From positions 21,963,566 through 22,027,565 of the forward strand of contig OX336340.1 of NCBI GenBank assembly GCA_946902875.1: DNA of 64,000 bases, written 5' to 3'. Every line of letters begins with the position of its first letter. Position 1 is the first letter of the stretch. Of the stretch, positions 1-10,475 are shown one piece after another. Under the pieces are notes generated by a model that worked only from the letters and a program-made list of their open reading frames with translations, made no database searches and was not told the DNA's origin. A program made the translations under genes and the position numbers. The stretch is from Nematopogon swammerdamellus (taxonomy: Eukaryota; Arthropoda; Insecta; Lepidoptera; Adelidae).

Positions 1-375
1 CATAAAACAAAGTAGGTAACTTACAGGTACCTTACAGATTTATTATTAGTAAATATTGATTCATAAAAGTAATGGAAATATATTATTTATTGCACATACA
101 TAATTATGTGTAGGTATCGATCACAGAACAGCGACCGGCGGCGCGGCTGTTATCCCCTATGTTTCTTTTTCTTAAATAACGCGAATGTCCTTATAACTCG
201 AGAACCGGTTTATCGATTTTCATACGGTTTTCACTGTTACATTCTGTCACTTTGCGAGATGGTTTTAGTCTATACAGCATCTCTACGTATAAATCATAGC
301 GCTATATCGTCGGCGGCCTGAGCTGTGAGCGAAAAGTCACGCGAAGCGAAGCAAAGGCAAAAACTAGTTTAGTTG
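1..375 (+). repeat. Dispersed repeat F, copy 1
   Basis: Two blocks recur at 7.1-7.35 kb. Bases 1-68 match 7117-7190 directly (CATAAAACAAAGTA, then ACAGATTTA-TTATTAGTA). Bases 183-345 match 7205-7330 as reverse complement (TACGGTTTTCACTGTTACAT, CGGCGGCCTGA-CTGTGAG). It ends in ACGCGAAGCGAAGC and CAAAAACTAG, resembling a block that ends many lepidopteran repeats, possibly Helitron-like. Cut by the window edge; the family name is not known to me. Confidence 0.5.
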
Positions 376-469
376 TATTTTTAATCCGAATTTATTTTAT
401 TTTTGTACTACCCGCCTCCGTGCAATTTTCCTCCGCGCCCAAAATTCTAGGAACCTCCAGTACATACAT

Positions 470-656
470 GCGTACAGTTTTTTTTTTTAGAAAGCGCGAT
501 ATGTGGCGCCGAACCACCCATGATGTGTCTAACGACGCCCATAGACATTCGGTCGCATGCGTATGCGGGGGTTGCGAATACGATGCCGGCCTAACAGGTG
601 CCTATTCACGCCTCTCTTGAAGGACCCGAGACTGTACTTGGGGGGAAATATATGGC
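470..656 (-). pseudogene. LINE-E fragment, reverse transcriptase C-terminus
   Basis: The reverse strand carries the tract found in the longer copies at 11.3 and 56.2 kb: TCGGGTCCTTCAAGAGAGGC, then a GTCGTTAGACACC-type end with an A-rich 3' tail (T-run on the plus strand at 479). The reverse-strand frame gives a Lys-Arg-Gly-Val-Asn-like stretch, as at the end of many non-LTR reverse transcriptase ORFs. 5' truncated and decayed. Confidence 0.55.
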
Positions 657-790
657 CAATGAGACATAGCGTCACGCCTGTTTCTCAGTGGAGTAGGCAG
701 ATACAACGGAACTCAACGCGCCACGATCCTGACACACCTCTGCCGCCTCTGCCACTCTCATGTTGCTCTTCATACATGCTCGTGAACCTC
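657..790 (-). pseudogene. LINE-H fragment, ORF C-terminus
   Basis: The reverse-strand frame reads ACM..., EVCQDRG and SVVSAYSTEKQA then stop, matching the longer LINE-H relic at 18.5-18.9 kb. Only the extreme C-terminus is left. It directly abuts the LINE-E fragment, so one probably landed in or beside the other. Confidence 0.6.
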
Positions 791-1690
791 CAATAATGAT
801 GACGATACCATTGTTATCTTTCGTTTTCGTGTCGAAAGACACGTCTGCCCAGCAGTGTCGGGTGCCACCAGGTGTAAAGGTGACTAGCATACAACTGCGA
901 CCGTAGCTAAACACAAATAGTAAACTTTTAACCGCACGCTCGGTTGAGCCGTTAAACGCAACTGCAAACGTATGCAAATTTATCGGAAACCCATAAATAC
1001 CGTTCTATTTAATTTCATCAATAGCTGACAATGTTGCCAAGGGTTAAATCACTCCTTATTTAAATGTAAATGCTCGCGGGCTAACCCCTTCGCGCCGAAC
1101 ACAATGCCTCGAGTTAGCGCTATCGGTTCAACTATGACATCGAAGAAATTCTGTAGAAAATTTAAATTTCAAATCAGTTTTCGTTAAAAAAAACGTTTCC
1201 GTCGCGCACTATTGACAATCGATGATTAAGTGTGTTCTTTTTTTAAAATGTGTTATGTCGAGTAATGTTTGTAACTTTCCTGTTCCGAATTGTTCGTGTT
1301 ACTACGGGACCTACCACCACCTGTCTGGTGGTAAAGTTTTCTAAATAATCTTTAGGAACTTTGTAGACAGCTTTTTTTATTTAGATTAGACTGGGCTATG
1401 TGAAGATAGCCGTGTTTCTAGCTAGTGGATCAAATATCTTATGGAACAATTTGATCAACCACTGAGAGACAAGTCGCTGAAGTGGAGAAGCTAAATATAT
1501 TATATAAAAACCAATTTATGGAAATCGCGAAATATGGTATTCCTTTACATCTGTCGTAATACTTATAACATTTCTTTCCTCACCTAGCAGTTATCATACC
1601 CCAAAGGTATTCTGTTAGTTACCTTTTTCTAAGAAATAAATGTTTTGATTTTTGGATTTTGCTCGTATTTCATTTGATTGCAATAAATAT
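791..1690. other. No gene recognised
   Basis: AT-rich single-copy-looking DNA. No long ORF, tRNA-like boxes or terminal repeats were noticed. Confidence 0.5.
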
Positions 1691-1890
1691 ATACAATACA
1701 GTACAGTACAGTGCAGTACCGTGCAGTGCAGTGCAGTGCAATGCCGTGCAGTGCAGTGCAGTGCAGTGCAGTGCAGTGCAGTGCAGTGCAGTGCAGTGCA
1801 GTGCAGTGCAGTGCAGTGCAGTGCAGTGCAGTGCAGTGCAGTGCAGTGCAGTACAGTACAGTCCAGTACAGTACAGTAAAATACAATACA
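1691..1890 (+). repeat. GTGCA pentanucleotide microsatellite with graded edges
   Basis: A near-pure GTGCA array (about 21 uninterrupted units at 1746-1850). It is flanked on both sides by GTACA-type units and then ATACA-type units. Open reading frames across it on both strands are artefacts of a 5-base repeat lacking stops. Confidence 0.95.
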
Positions 1891-1892
1891 AT

Positions 1893-2016
1893 GTGTCATC
1901 GTCTCACCTACGTACGAGGTGTCTAATGATGCCCATGGACATTCTATGATGCACGGGTTTCACGCTCCTTTTGAAACACCCCAGGCTGTACTTGAGAGGA
2001 AATAGATGGGCAGGGA
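1893..2016 (-). pseudogene. LINE-E 3' end fragment
   Basis: Decayed reverse-strand copy of the LINE-E terminus: GAGGTGTCTAATGATGCCC, GACATTC and CTGTACTTG on the plus strand match 520-640. It abuts the microsatellite. Low identity; the assignment rests on the order of short matches. Confidence 0.4.
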
Positions 2017-2159
2017 GTGCGTTTCACATTTTCCCGGTTCTGTGAATAAAATACCTACAGAACCGGTTGGTTCGCGGTGGATTGTATAGGCTAAGTGCTA
2101 GTAAACCCTTTCGATGGTATGTAGCACGAGTCAGTAAGCCTGGAGGCGCTATACATAGG

Positions 2160-2276
2160 AGGACAGGGGTAGCCGCGCGTCGGCGCGCACGCGCCAGCGC
2201 GTCAGTCTAGCGCCGGCGACCGATCTTAGTCTCCGTCCGCCGCTCAGGCGGAGCGAACGTGCGCGTCTGTCACAAA
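2160..2276 (+). promoter_or_regulatory. CpG-rich promoter of the THAP exon
   Basis: A dense CpG stretch lies directly upstream of the ATG at 2277. TCAGTCT at 2202-2208 fits the insect initiator consensus TCAKTY, which would give a 5' UTR of about 73 bases starting near 2204. No TATA box is seen at -30. The promoter call is inferred from composition and position. Confidence 0.4.
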
Positions 2277-2356
2277 ATGCCTCATTGTGCTGTGCTTTGG
2301 TGCAAAAAGTCGTCGAAAAATTCAAACTTGAACACAGATGGAGTCACCTTTCACGA
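2277..2356 (+). CDS. First exon of a THAP-domain protein
   Basis: ATG at 2277 opens MPHCAVLWCKKSSKN..., then ...GVTFH, and the exon ends in phase 2 (GA) at a perfect GTAAGT donor (2357-2362). THAP domains are C2CH zinc fingers that bind specific DNA. They start at the initiator Met with M-P-x-C-x(3,4)-C and a later T/S-F-H-x-F-P. Here Met-Pro, Cys4, Cys9 and Thr-Phe-His are visible; the FP motif, tryptophan and C-x2-H half would be on the next exon. I could not find a convincing second exon. Gene role cannot be stated: THAP proteins include host regulators and domesticated P-element-like transposases. The CpG-rich upstream DNA favours a host gene. Confidence 0.7.
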
Positions 2357-3044
2357 GTAAGTACTTTCATTCAATTTGATAGCATTTTTCGCTTGAATTT
2401 CAGTAACAAACATCGGCGTAAATATGTATGGAGAGCTCTTTTCTGCTTACCCACCATAGGTCGACTATCGTGTTGGATGCAGTTAGCTCTTGTAATTTTT
2501 TTTGTTTATTGATAAATATGTATGTTAAATGTATACAGATATTTCATGCATTCTGCCTTATTGCCAAAGGACATTTCTTCTAGTCAACCTCAGCAGGTTT
2601 CCTCGTTCAATATTCGTTTATCGCGCTTTTTTCATTCAACCAGTACCTACCGGTTTTTACTTTTGAGCGACTCTAAAGGAATTAATTTCTTTAGGTCATG
2701 CGTCTACCGGGAATTAGTCTTGTTATGCTTAGCATTAACAAAATTAATTCATAATGAATACCCCGTTAGCATTTAGCACTGCTAAGCGCCCTGATGAATA
2801 AAAATTAATGCTAAATGCTAAGCAATAATCACATTTAATTTTAATTAGCATTGCTGTTTCGTTCGTAAAACTTTGTTGGTTCGTTTGTTTTGGAACGCAC
2901 AAAGCAATGAAGTATGTGCTATTTATCTGTGGTACTGCTAAATGCTAAATGCTATATAGCGCCTGCGCTCCGCTGCTAGCTAGCTAGCTAGCATCTAAAT
3001 GCGAAATGCGATGCGATCATGCGAGTGAGGGGTCGGAATTATCA
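2357..3044 (+). other. Presumed first intron with palindromic AT repeats
   Basis: It starts with the GTAAGT donor. At 2720-2830 and 2935-2960 the motif GCTAAATGCTAA recurs in both orientations. At 2975-2993 CTAG is repeated as a palindromic run, followed by GATGCGATCATGCG. No splice acceptor followed by a THAP-like second exon was found. Confidence 0.35.
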
Positions 3045-3544
3045 TCTGTCACGTGATCATTAGTTTTGGTCATATCTACAGAACCACTGGACTTAGACCC
3101 ATCGTGTTGGTACTCAATCTGAACGTCTCGATGAGATCTATCCATCTGTCACATTAACTATTGTTTTGGTCATAACTCGAGAACCACTGGTGCTAGACCC
3201 ATCGTGTTGGTACTCAAACTTCAGGTCTCGGTGAGATCTATCCATCTGTCACATGAATTTTTGTTTTGGTCATAACTCGAGAACCACTGGTGCTAGATCC
3301 ATCGTGTTGGTACTCAAACTTTAGGTCTCGGTGAGATCTATCCATCTGTCACATGAACTTTTGTTTTGGTCATAACTCGAGAACCACTGGTGCTAGACCC
3401 ATCGTGTTGGTACTCAAACTTCAGGTCTCGGTGAGATCTATCCATCTGTCACATGAACTTTTGTTTTGGTCATAACTCGAGAACCACTGGTGCTAGACCC
3501 ATCGTGTTGGTACTCAAACTTTAGGTCTCGGTGAGATCTATCCA
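3045..3544 (+). repeat. Five tandem 100-bp units
   Basis: Units begin TCTGTCAC at 3045, 3145, 3245, 3345 and 3445; the sixth start at 3545 breaks off. Each contains TTTTGGTCATAACTCGAGAA and ATCGTGTTGGTACTCAA. Unit 1 is the most diverged and the last units are almost identical, suggesting growth by unequal exchange. The CTCGAGAACC core also occurs in repeat F near 200. Confidence 0.95.
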
Positions 3545-4480
3545 TCTGTTGCGCGACCATCTCTCGAGACACATGTTAGTTCTTTAGTTCTTTAGTTCAA
3601 CAATAACAATGTAAATGTCAACAATGTAAACAGTAACAATGTAAATGTCGTAAATTGTGCTTTTAAATTTAATTCAATTGTTCAAAAGTTACCAAATGAA
3701 AATTTTAATATAGATACCGATCTATAAATAAATAATTAAGTAATTTATTGTTCTGTTTCAAATATATGTTTCTATTACAGACTACACAGCCTTTCATTTG
3801 TTATTTTATTAACCCTTATATAACGAATTCACACCGTCAAACTGACAGAGAGACGCATGGTACATTTTATAAGGCTCTAGCTGCATGGCTGGTTAGTTTG
3901 TTAAAAAAGGCAAAGCCTGGAAAACCTCATTTTACCCTAAAAAAATTAAATATCCAGGTGGGTATGGCTGGTTAGTTTGTTAAAAAAGGCAAAGCCTGGA
4001 AAACCTCATTTTACCGTAAAAAAATTAAATATCGAGGTGGGTACTCATAAATTTTTTATGGTAGGGTAGATTTTCGCGAATTTTTCGCGAAGTCATATTG
4101 CAATATAATTTGTCATATCGTTGGCTAAGTAATTAGCAAATAGTTGTTAATAATATAATAATTTTTTTTTTTTGGTTACAAAACTTTTCGACTTTCTAAC
4201 ATTATTTTTTTAATTTTGGAAAATTCCAATAACAAATACTCCAATAAGATAATACCAATGTACGAGGTCTTACATATCATTGTTTTGGAAATTTGATGTA
4301 GATTTATAATAAAGTATCCGAGGTATCTCAGAACTTAGAACTATTATCGTGTTTATGCGAAAATCTGCAAATTCGCAAAATTGTGAAAGGGGCGTTGCCT
4401 TTGTTCATTTAAGAGAAAGTTATATTATTCCCTTGATGTAAAGAAGGGTTAAATATTGTTAAATCCGTTTCATCTTTCCA
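3545..4480. other. AT-rich stretch, no gene recognised
   Basis: Apart from the 79-bp duplication at 3885-4042 it holds AT-rich DNA and short T runs. No coding signal was seen. Confidence 0.4.
3885..4042 (+). repeat. 79-bp tandem duplication
   Basis: ATGGCTGGTTAGTTTGTT starts at 3885 and again at 3964. The two 79-bp copies differ at about two bases (CCCTAA/CCGTAA and TCCAGG/TCGAGG), so the duplication is recent. Confidence 0.9.
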
Positions 4481-5049
4481 TCGCGAATCGACACAATGAG
4501 CGACTTATTGTATGAATCCCGTTCAAACGTATGGAAGACTGGCGTCACGTGGCTACCTACTCGCTCGGCCAATCACGGCGTTCCATGCGCCGCTCCCGCC
4601 TCAGACTTCACACCCCTTTGGCGGCTACCTCGGTTCTCATACAAACGATGCCGTATTTCGTATCCAGGCTTACTGACTCGTGGTATGTAGGATCACATAT
4701 TATGTCGTGTTCTTGTTATTGTAGATGTGAAATTGTTTGTTATTATTATAGGACTGGCGAGACAAGTAAGCGACACGGGCTGCATCGTAAGGCCGCGCGA
4801 GAGCGAGAGGCAGGTATTTAGCCACATTGTTATTGCGAGTTGGCACTCTTGTCCAAATTGCACACTCGCGGATGCCACCATGCATATTCAGCAGGCCGCA
4901 ATTGTTTCAAGAAAAGCATTGTAGGCCCCACAATGGCGTCGCACATTGTAAAATGTGTCGTGGGGTTTGTCATCGTCGCAGTAAAATATGTACACGCCCT
5001 TGCGTCTGCGCCGGCGCGGCCGACCGAGTCGAATGCGTGACGCGCCGCC

Positions 5050-5050
<1 letters not shown>
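4481..5050. other. Mixed-composition stretch with promoter-like motifs
   Basis: It contains an E-box CACGTG (4546-4551), a CCAAT box (4569-4573) and GC-rich blocks up to the C run. This could be a promoter, but no exon with convincing coding character follows. Short ORFs here overlap on both strands and look random. Confidence 0.2.

Positions 5051-5079
<29 letters not shown>
5051..5079 (+). repeat. C29 homopolymer
   Basis: Twenty-nine consecutive C directly before a SINE-D. The G-rich complement can form quadruplexes. Length is likely unreliable in sequencing. Confidence 0.9.
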
Positions 5080-5082
<3 letters not shown>

Positions 5083-5083
<1 letters not shown>

Positions 5084-5484
5084 GCGTCGCAGCACCAACC
5101 GTAGCGTTTGGCATCGGTTTCTCATTCGAGAGGTCCGATGTTCGAATCCGGTCGGCGTGTACCAATGAGTTTTTTCTGACGAAAAAAATTACGTGCATAT
5201 ACCTACACCTGCTGCTTCACCGTTCGGAACCTTCGCCTTCGCCTTCGCTTGCCCCTTACAGGTGGTAGGCTCAAATTGTAGCCGACTGGGTTGTTACCAC
5301 CGTACTGGATGTAAGATGGCCGCATAGCAGCCTCGGCTGTGTTTACCTGTAGTCCAGTATAGCCAGCAATCCAGGAAAGTCTCCGGTATGGCACCTACCT
5401 TCTCGGAGGTGATATTGGCTGTTCGGAGCATGTGCTTTGACCCCTTCGACTCAGCCACCCATACCAGATTACATTTTAAAAAAA
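5083..5484 (+). mobile_element. SINE-D, near full length
   Basis: tRNA-like head with a B box (TGTTCGAATCC at 5139-5149), then CAATGAGTTTTTTCTGACGA, the central block with GGTGGTAGGCTC, CCAGTATAGCCAGCAATCC, and an A-rich tail after CATACCAGATTACA. The first part of the head is diverged from the copies at 42.4 and 47.0 kb. Confidence 0.8.
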
Positions 5485-5545
5485 TCAGTATCAGTTACAA
5501 TAATTCTTGTCCAAATATTGCTTGGATTTTTTCCCTACGCTTAAT

Positions 5546-5897
5546 TTTTAGGGTTCCGTATCCGTCATACGGTACCCTATTACTAAGCCTACGCCGTCTG
5601 TCTGTCTGTCTGTCTGTCCGTCTGTCCGAGGGCTGTATCTCTTGAACCGTAATAGGTAGCCCGTCGAAATTTTCACAGAATATGTGTTATTTATTATGGC
5701 CGATAAAAACATATAATAAAAATAAGAAAAAGTCAAAAATTCACGGGGTTCCCCGAATAAAATAAACTAAAACGGGTATGCGCGCCATCTACCGAAAAGA
5801 GCATGAAGCATTTTAACTAATACATAGATGGCGTGAGCGGCACTGACCATGACGTGGCGATACAGAACCCTCCGTGCGCGAGTTCGCCGAGTTTTTT
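5546..5897 (+). mobile_element. Family B element
   Basis: Begins TTTTTAGGGTTCCGTATCCG, carries a CTGT run, GGGCTGTATCTCTTGAACCG and TTTTCACAGAATATGTG, and ends GTGCGCGAG followed by a T run. The 5' end forms a GGGTTCCGTA/TACGGTACCC hairpin. Confidence 0.8.
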
Positions 5898-6671
5898 CTG
5901 TGTAAGCTAACATGACGTCTACTTCACGTAAGGTCGTACTATGTATAGGTACGTCCGTGTTTGGGTCAAAATATCTGTATGTGCCTAATTTAAACTTTTT
6001 TCGTCGATGTACGAAATCCTAAAAATTTAATTGATCGAGAAATTGAGTGTGGAAAAATAATCATAAGTATACCAGTATCATGATTTACTATCTCTGCCTA
6101 CTCCACTGGGAAACAGGCGTGAAGTTCAGTAATTTATAATGATGAATTCACCCATATAGTGCAGTGTTTGGTTTTTTTGATTCCGCCATTATTGCTTAGT
6201 GTTTTTGTTCCAGCAATGTCGGTGATGAGTATTATTTTTAACAGCTGGCTGCGTACGATTTCTTGCTGCTTCGTATTTTTCATTACATTAGTATTGTTGG
6301 GTAAATAAATATGACAGCTATTTAGTTAAAAAGTTTCCATAGTGTTTATATCTAATCCATTTATACATTCAGAACAAATAAATATTCATCGCAGCGCACC
6401 AATTCGCATTTTTCTTATTATGTACTCGCTTTTGCCCGCGGCTTCGATCGCGTGAAATTCGTATTTAAAAAGAAGAATGTACGTAAGTCCGCTACCGTAC
6501 CGTAACTTTATTTCGGCGCGCGGAACATTTCGGTTTGTATGAGAGTCACATCTCAACGTAACCGGAACTGAATTTTATTTAGCCTATCCTGTGTCAACTA
6601 TACCCAGTTAAATATGCGTGTACTAAGTTTCATAGAATTCAAATGATCGGTTTAAGGGTTATGGAGGAACA
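5898..6671. other. No gene; small repeat relics
   Basis: Bases 6088-6126 match the extreme C-terminus and stop of LINE-H (GGGAAACAGGCGTGA, plus strand). From 6424, CTCGCTTTTGCCCGCGGCTT starts a block known to me as recurrent in Lepidoptera, running to about 6660. Confidence 0.45.
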
Positions 6672-7000
6672 TTTTTTTATTTTTTTTATTGAAACTGACA
6701 CGGTTGGCTACATCACCTACAGCATCCGCGATGTCAGCCCATAACACCGGGTGAACTTGGTGCCACGTCAGCCTTCCCTTCGGTCGTGCCGGCTACACTG
6801 AACTGGACGGAAAACACAAATTATTTACATAGCCGTTTCGACCGACCTTTCATTCAGTGCGGTGGTACCAACCCGGGCGGGTTAAACCCTACCACCTAGT
6901 AATATAAGAAGGGAGTCATATCCCTTAGTCGCTTTTTACGACATACACGGGGAGAGATGCAGTGGGACTATTCTTTTAAAGTACCGGCCCCACGCGGTAC
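6672..7000 (-). mobile_element. SINE-A with H2 head, full length
   Basis: On the reverse strand: head GTGGGGCCGGTACTTTAAAA, then GACTAAGGGATATGACTCCC, the central GGTGGTAGGG block, GTCCAGTTCAGTGTAGCC, GGTGATGTAGCC and an A-rich tail. Immediately beyond the head lies a CATA run (7001-7027), so it lies against a microsatellite. Confidence 0.85.
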
Positions 7001-7116
7001 AAACATACATACATACATACATACATACGGAAAACATTTCTAATTTTTCAATTTCTAAAAATAGTCAATTTATTTTTATGATCATAATTCATACATAGAG
7101 TCTACAAACGCAGTAT

Positions 7117-7345
7117 CTCATAAAACAAAGTAACTTCATCCTCCATGACCATCCGTTACTTACAGATTTAATATTAGTATGATATTGATTATGTGCTCCG
7201 CGTGATTTTTCTCTCACAGTTCAGGCCGCCGCGCGCCGATGACGTATAGCCCAAAATCATCTTGAGAAGTGACAGAATGTAACAGTGAAAACCGTATGTA
7301 AATAAATAAAGCGATAATCGGGTTATAAGGATATTCATACGGTCG
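7117..7345 (-). repeat. Dispersed repeat F, copy 2
   Basis: Shares CATAAAACAAAGTA and the TTACTTACAGATTTAATATT block with the start of the window, and the reverse complement of the 183-345 block. It runs directly into a SINE-D tail. Confidence 0.5.
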
Positions 7346-7357
7346 CCCGTAGAAACA

Positions 7358-7525
7358 TCCGCATAGCAGCCTCGGCTGGATTCTTCTCTAGTCCAGTATA
7401 GCCAGCCATCCACGGTATCTGGTATGGCACTTACCTTCCCGGAGGTGATATTGGCTGGTCGGAGGATGTGATTTGGCCCCCCTGACTCAGCCACCTGTAC
7501 CGGATTACACATAAAAAAAAATATA
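7358..7525 (+). mobile_element. SINE-D, 5'-truncated
   Basis: Starts at GCATAGCAGCCTCGGCTG and continues through CCAGTATAGCCAGCC, GGAGGTGATATTGGCTGG and TGTACCGGATTACA to an A tail. The head and central block are missing. Confidence 0.8.
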
Positions 7526-7673
7526 TTGTTGTTCAAAACAAAGTTGAAAACAAACTTGTTCGTAATGTTCTGTTTGGTTCTTTAACTCTTAATTGAGAAG
7601 TTTAAGGAAAACGCAAAATAACAAGAAAACCAATTAAATTTGTTGTTTTGATAACAAGTCTTACTACGATTTT

Positions 7674-8050
7674 GTCAGCTTCGGTAGCTCAATGGTACGG
7701 TCGGTCGACTGTTGTTAAGCACACCTGGGCGCGGTCATTATTTGGATGGGTGACCGCTCGACCGTTGGAGGCTGACCGTGGTTCGGATTCCACGTAAAAC
7801 TGTAGGTCCCTTCTCTTCTTACCTTACTAGGTGGTAGTGTTTATCTCGCCCGGGTTCGTACCATCGCACTGAATGAAATGTCGGTCGAAACGGCTATGTA
7901 AATAATTCGCGTTGTCCGTCCAGTTCAGTGTACCCGACATGAAATGAAGGGAAGCACTGGCATGGCACCTAGCTCACCCGGTTTTATGGGCTGACATCAC
8001 GGATGCTGTAGGTGATGTAGCTGACCATGTCAGTTTCCATAAAAAATAAA
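7674..8050 (+). mobile_element. SINE-A with H1 head, full length
   Basis: The head begins GTCAGCTTCGGTAGCTCAAT (A-box-like), contains the 5S-like GTTAAGC...TTGGATGGGTGACCGC, closes with GAGGCTGAC and follows with a B-box-like GGTTCGGATTCC. The body has the intact CGTCCAGTTCAGTG site and a TCAGTTTCCATAAAAAA tail. Confidence 0.9.
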
Positions 8051-8840
8051 ATAAATGAAAAAATAATTGAAGCATGTTCCTTTTAATATGTATACAGAAT
8101 GCCATCCAGCAGAGCTTAAAACTTTCATGAAAAACCAGTGAGTATTAGCGAGATAATAAATCGGCTCCCTCTTTTCCAAATGCAGCGTTCTAAAGCCTAA
8201 GAATGATTGATATCGCTTTCACGTTCACTTCATTGTCGACCTTTGCACTCGTTAGGAAATACAAAACCATCGATCAGGCCAATAATTCCTCTGACCTCAA
8301 GAGCACTGACAGAAAAAGTCTTCAGTGAGACGCGGCCAATGTGCGATTAATAAATTGAATTAAATGTCTTACGGATAACAAACACATCTCCGAGCCTAAT
8401 GGCGGCGCGGCTCGCACTCGACAGAAACATTTGTAAAAACAGCTGTCTTAAACTCCGGAGCCTACATTTGATGATAAATCGTCTATAATTTAATTTTCAT
8501 CGTCGATTCCAGTTTTACCGTTAAGCACAGTCATAATGTAGACTTTATATTCGGAGATAAAGTCGAGTGTAACCTTAGCGTGAGAAAGTCGACGTCGCGA
8601 GGCTTATGTTTGTTGCTTCGCAGCCTCCGCCCGAGTTGTACTTCTTTCGTACTTTATGAATAAAGGCTCAATAATAAAGTTCTAAATCACTTACAGTGGC
8701 ACTACTCTTCGAACTTGCGTTACCGCGGAGCGTTTGCGATCTTTTCCTATTTTGTCTGCATCGGGTTCGGTAGAAACCTTATTGTTTACTTCCGTTGCTA
8801 TATCATCGTCTATTTATATTTTTTGGTTTTTTGTTTTTGT
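8051..8840. other. No gene recognised
   Basis: Mixed-composition DNA without matches to the repeats in this window. A GC-richer patch at 8380-8460 is not open in any long frame. Confidence 0.4.
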
Positions 8841-9155
8841 TTTTATTTTATGGAAACTGACATGATTGACTGCATCACCTACAACATCCGTCATATCAGC
8901 CCATAACTCCTTGGTTTTTTTTATGGAAACTGGCACGGTTGGTTACATCACCTACAGCATCCGTGATGTCAGCCCATAACACCGGGTGAACTAGGTGCCA
9001 TGTCAGTGCTGCTTCCCTTAATTTAATGTCGGCTACACTGAACTGGACGGAAAACACGAACTATTTACATAGCCGTTTATTAACGTTATGTTTGGTTGGT
9101 GAAGTAGTTGCCATAACAGCGCTTCTCTTTGATCGTGCCGGCTACACAGTCGGAA
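8841..9155 (-). mobile_element. SINE-A interrupted by a second SINE-A
   Basis: Outer copy: 8841-8911 (tail side) resumes at about 9094 with GGTGAAGTAGTTGCCATAAC and ends near 9151. The inner copy (about 8915-9083) carries a complete tail and the GAACTGGACGG site and stops at CATAGCCGTTT. TTGG lies at both junctions. The nesting shows repeated activity of one family. Confidence 0.7.
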
Positions 9156-10400
9156 AACAGGAACGTAGTTCGTATATGTATAAAATTAATGGTAGGACCC
9201 TTTAATGAATTTTTTAAGAGTTTTTATCAGATTCCGACGGCGATGAGCAATACAATTTAAAGTTTTTCCGTATACAATAAAGTACATTTGATATTGATAT
9301 TAGTCATCTTAATAAATTTGTATGCATAAGTTAAGTTAGACTAGTAAGCGAGTTAGGATATCATGTAATGTTTACTAGTCAATGTGTGTAAATAAATAAA
9401 ATACAAATATACTAATAAAATTTTTGTTCGTCTATTTTAATTCCTTCTACCCATTTAATTTTGAAAAAAAAAAAAAAATTCGCACTCTATCGTATCATAC
9501 TAGCTTTTGCCCGCGGTTTTATTTTTTATTTTTTTTATTTTATTTTATTGGGAAAACATACAGTCATCGTAAAAAGGAGTAAGTACTAACATTAATTACA
9601 CAGAGACCAGTAAAGTTTTCTACATAAAGTTATCCGTATTAAGTGCGTTCATGATTAATAAATTAACCTAAAAGAAAGAAAACATCAAAAACTAACTAAT
9701 AGCAACACACGAAAATCAACCAATTACTTAACCATAGGAGATACGTTGATAAGAAGTACATACCTACCATGTACCTAGCAAGAAAACCAACCCAACCTAC
9801 CCTCACACAATTCTCATCTGCCCGCTTTAACACCTGTTTCATCACATACCCTATGTCCATCCTGAAAGTTCATTGTATTGCAAAGAATTTTTAAAATCGG
9901 ATGAGTATTTTCCGAGATTACTTATAATATAAATAAATAAATCCGATATATCCTTAATTGGCACAAGGCGGTCAAACACCAAACAATAAAAGCGTCGTTT
10001 CGACCCGTGTGCAAAAGCCTCAATGTAACTCAAATTGAGTGCCCATTTAGTGGACACGGCCGAGTGACGCGAACCGGTTGTTATATCACAATTATCCAGC
10101 GCAAAAAGCGACGGAACCCCCCACACCGCACGCACGAGGAGGCTTCTTAATTACCCTCAGCGTAAAAATTCATTAAAGGGTTCTACCCTCGCTGACATTT
10201 GCTCAACTTTCTAGGGCATTGGCCGAGAGCTATAAAAAGTTAACGGAACCTTAACGTATAAGGAGGTTTAAAATAATGCCTAGGTCAGCTGTGCGTACCT
10301 GCATTGTATTACATAGGTGTGCATACGGGTTTGACACCTGACAGCTCTGGCTGATCCAGCGCCTCCTCCTCGGAAACACTCGGGTCGTTTATGTAATTTG
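9156..10400. other. No gene; LINE-like debris
   Basis: CATACTAGCTTTTGCCCGCG at 9505 is a repeat end. A reverse-strand open frame at 9851-10135 (94 codons) has no motif I recognise. Its flank TTTCAGGATGGACATAGG recurs at 27160, so it lies in a dispersed repeat. The rest is AT-rich. Confidence 0.3.
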
Positions 10401-10475
10401 TTGGCTCAGTGGTTTAGGAGTGTAGGATTTCTATTTTTTCGATCTCGACCATGGGTTCGTGTCCCTTTTTTCAAC
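10401..10475 (+). mobile_element. tRNA-like SINE head
   Basis: A-box-like TGGCTCAGTGG (10405-10415) and B-box-like GGGTTCGTGTCCC (10453-10465) with tRNA-like spacing, then T- and A-rich sequence. It differs from the SINE-A and SINE-D heads. Too degenerate for a working tRNA. Confidence 0.45.

Noticed and set aside
1615..1949. Several overlapping ORFs on both strands with Cys-Thr-Ala-Leu-His or Ser-Ala-Val-Gln repeats
   Set aside because: They are translations of the GTGCA pentanucleotide repeat, which has no stop codon in any frame.
2404..2510. Second THAP exon directly after a 47-base intron (acceptor TTTCAG at 2403)
   Set aside because: The intron would be unusually short and the sequence lacks the FP motif and the C-x2-H half.
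2589..2660. Second THAP exon starting GTTTCCTCG after CCTCAGCAG (would give Glu-Phe-Pro)
   Set aside because: FP fits, but the frame soon stops and lacks the conserved tryptophan and C-x2-H.
4830..5198. Glycine-rich reverse ORF of 122 codons and proline-rich forward ORF
   Set aside because: Both come from reading through the C29 run and a SINE-D head.
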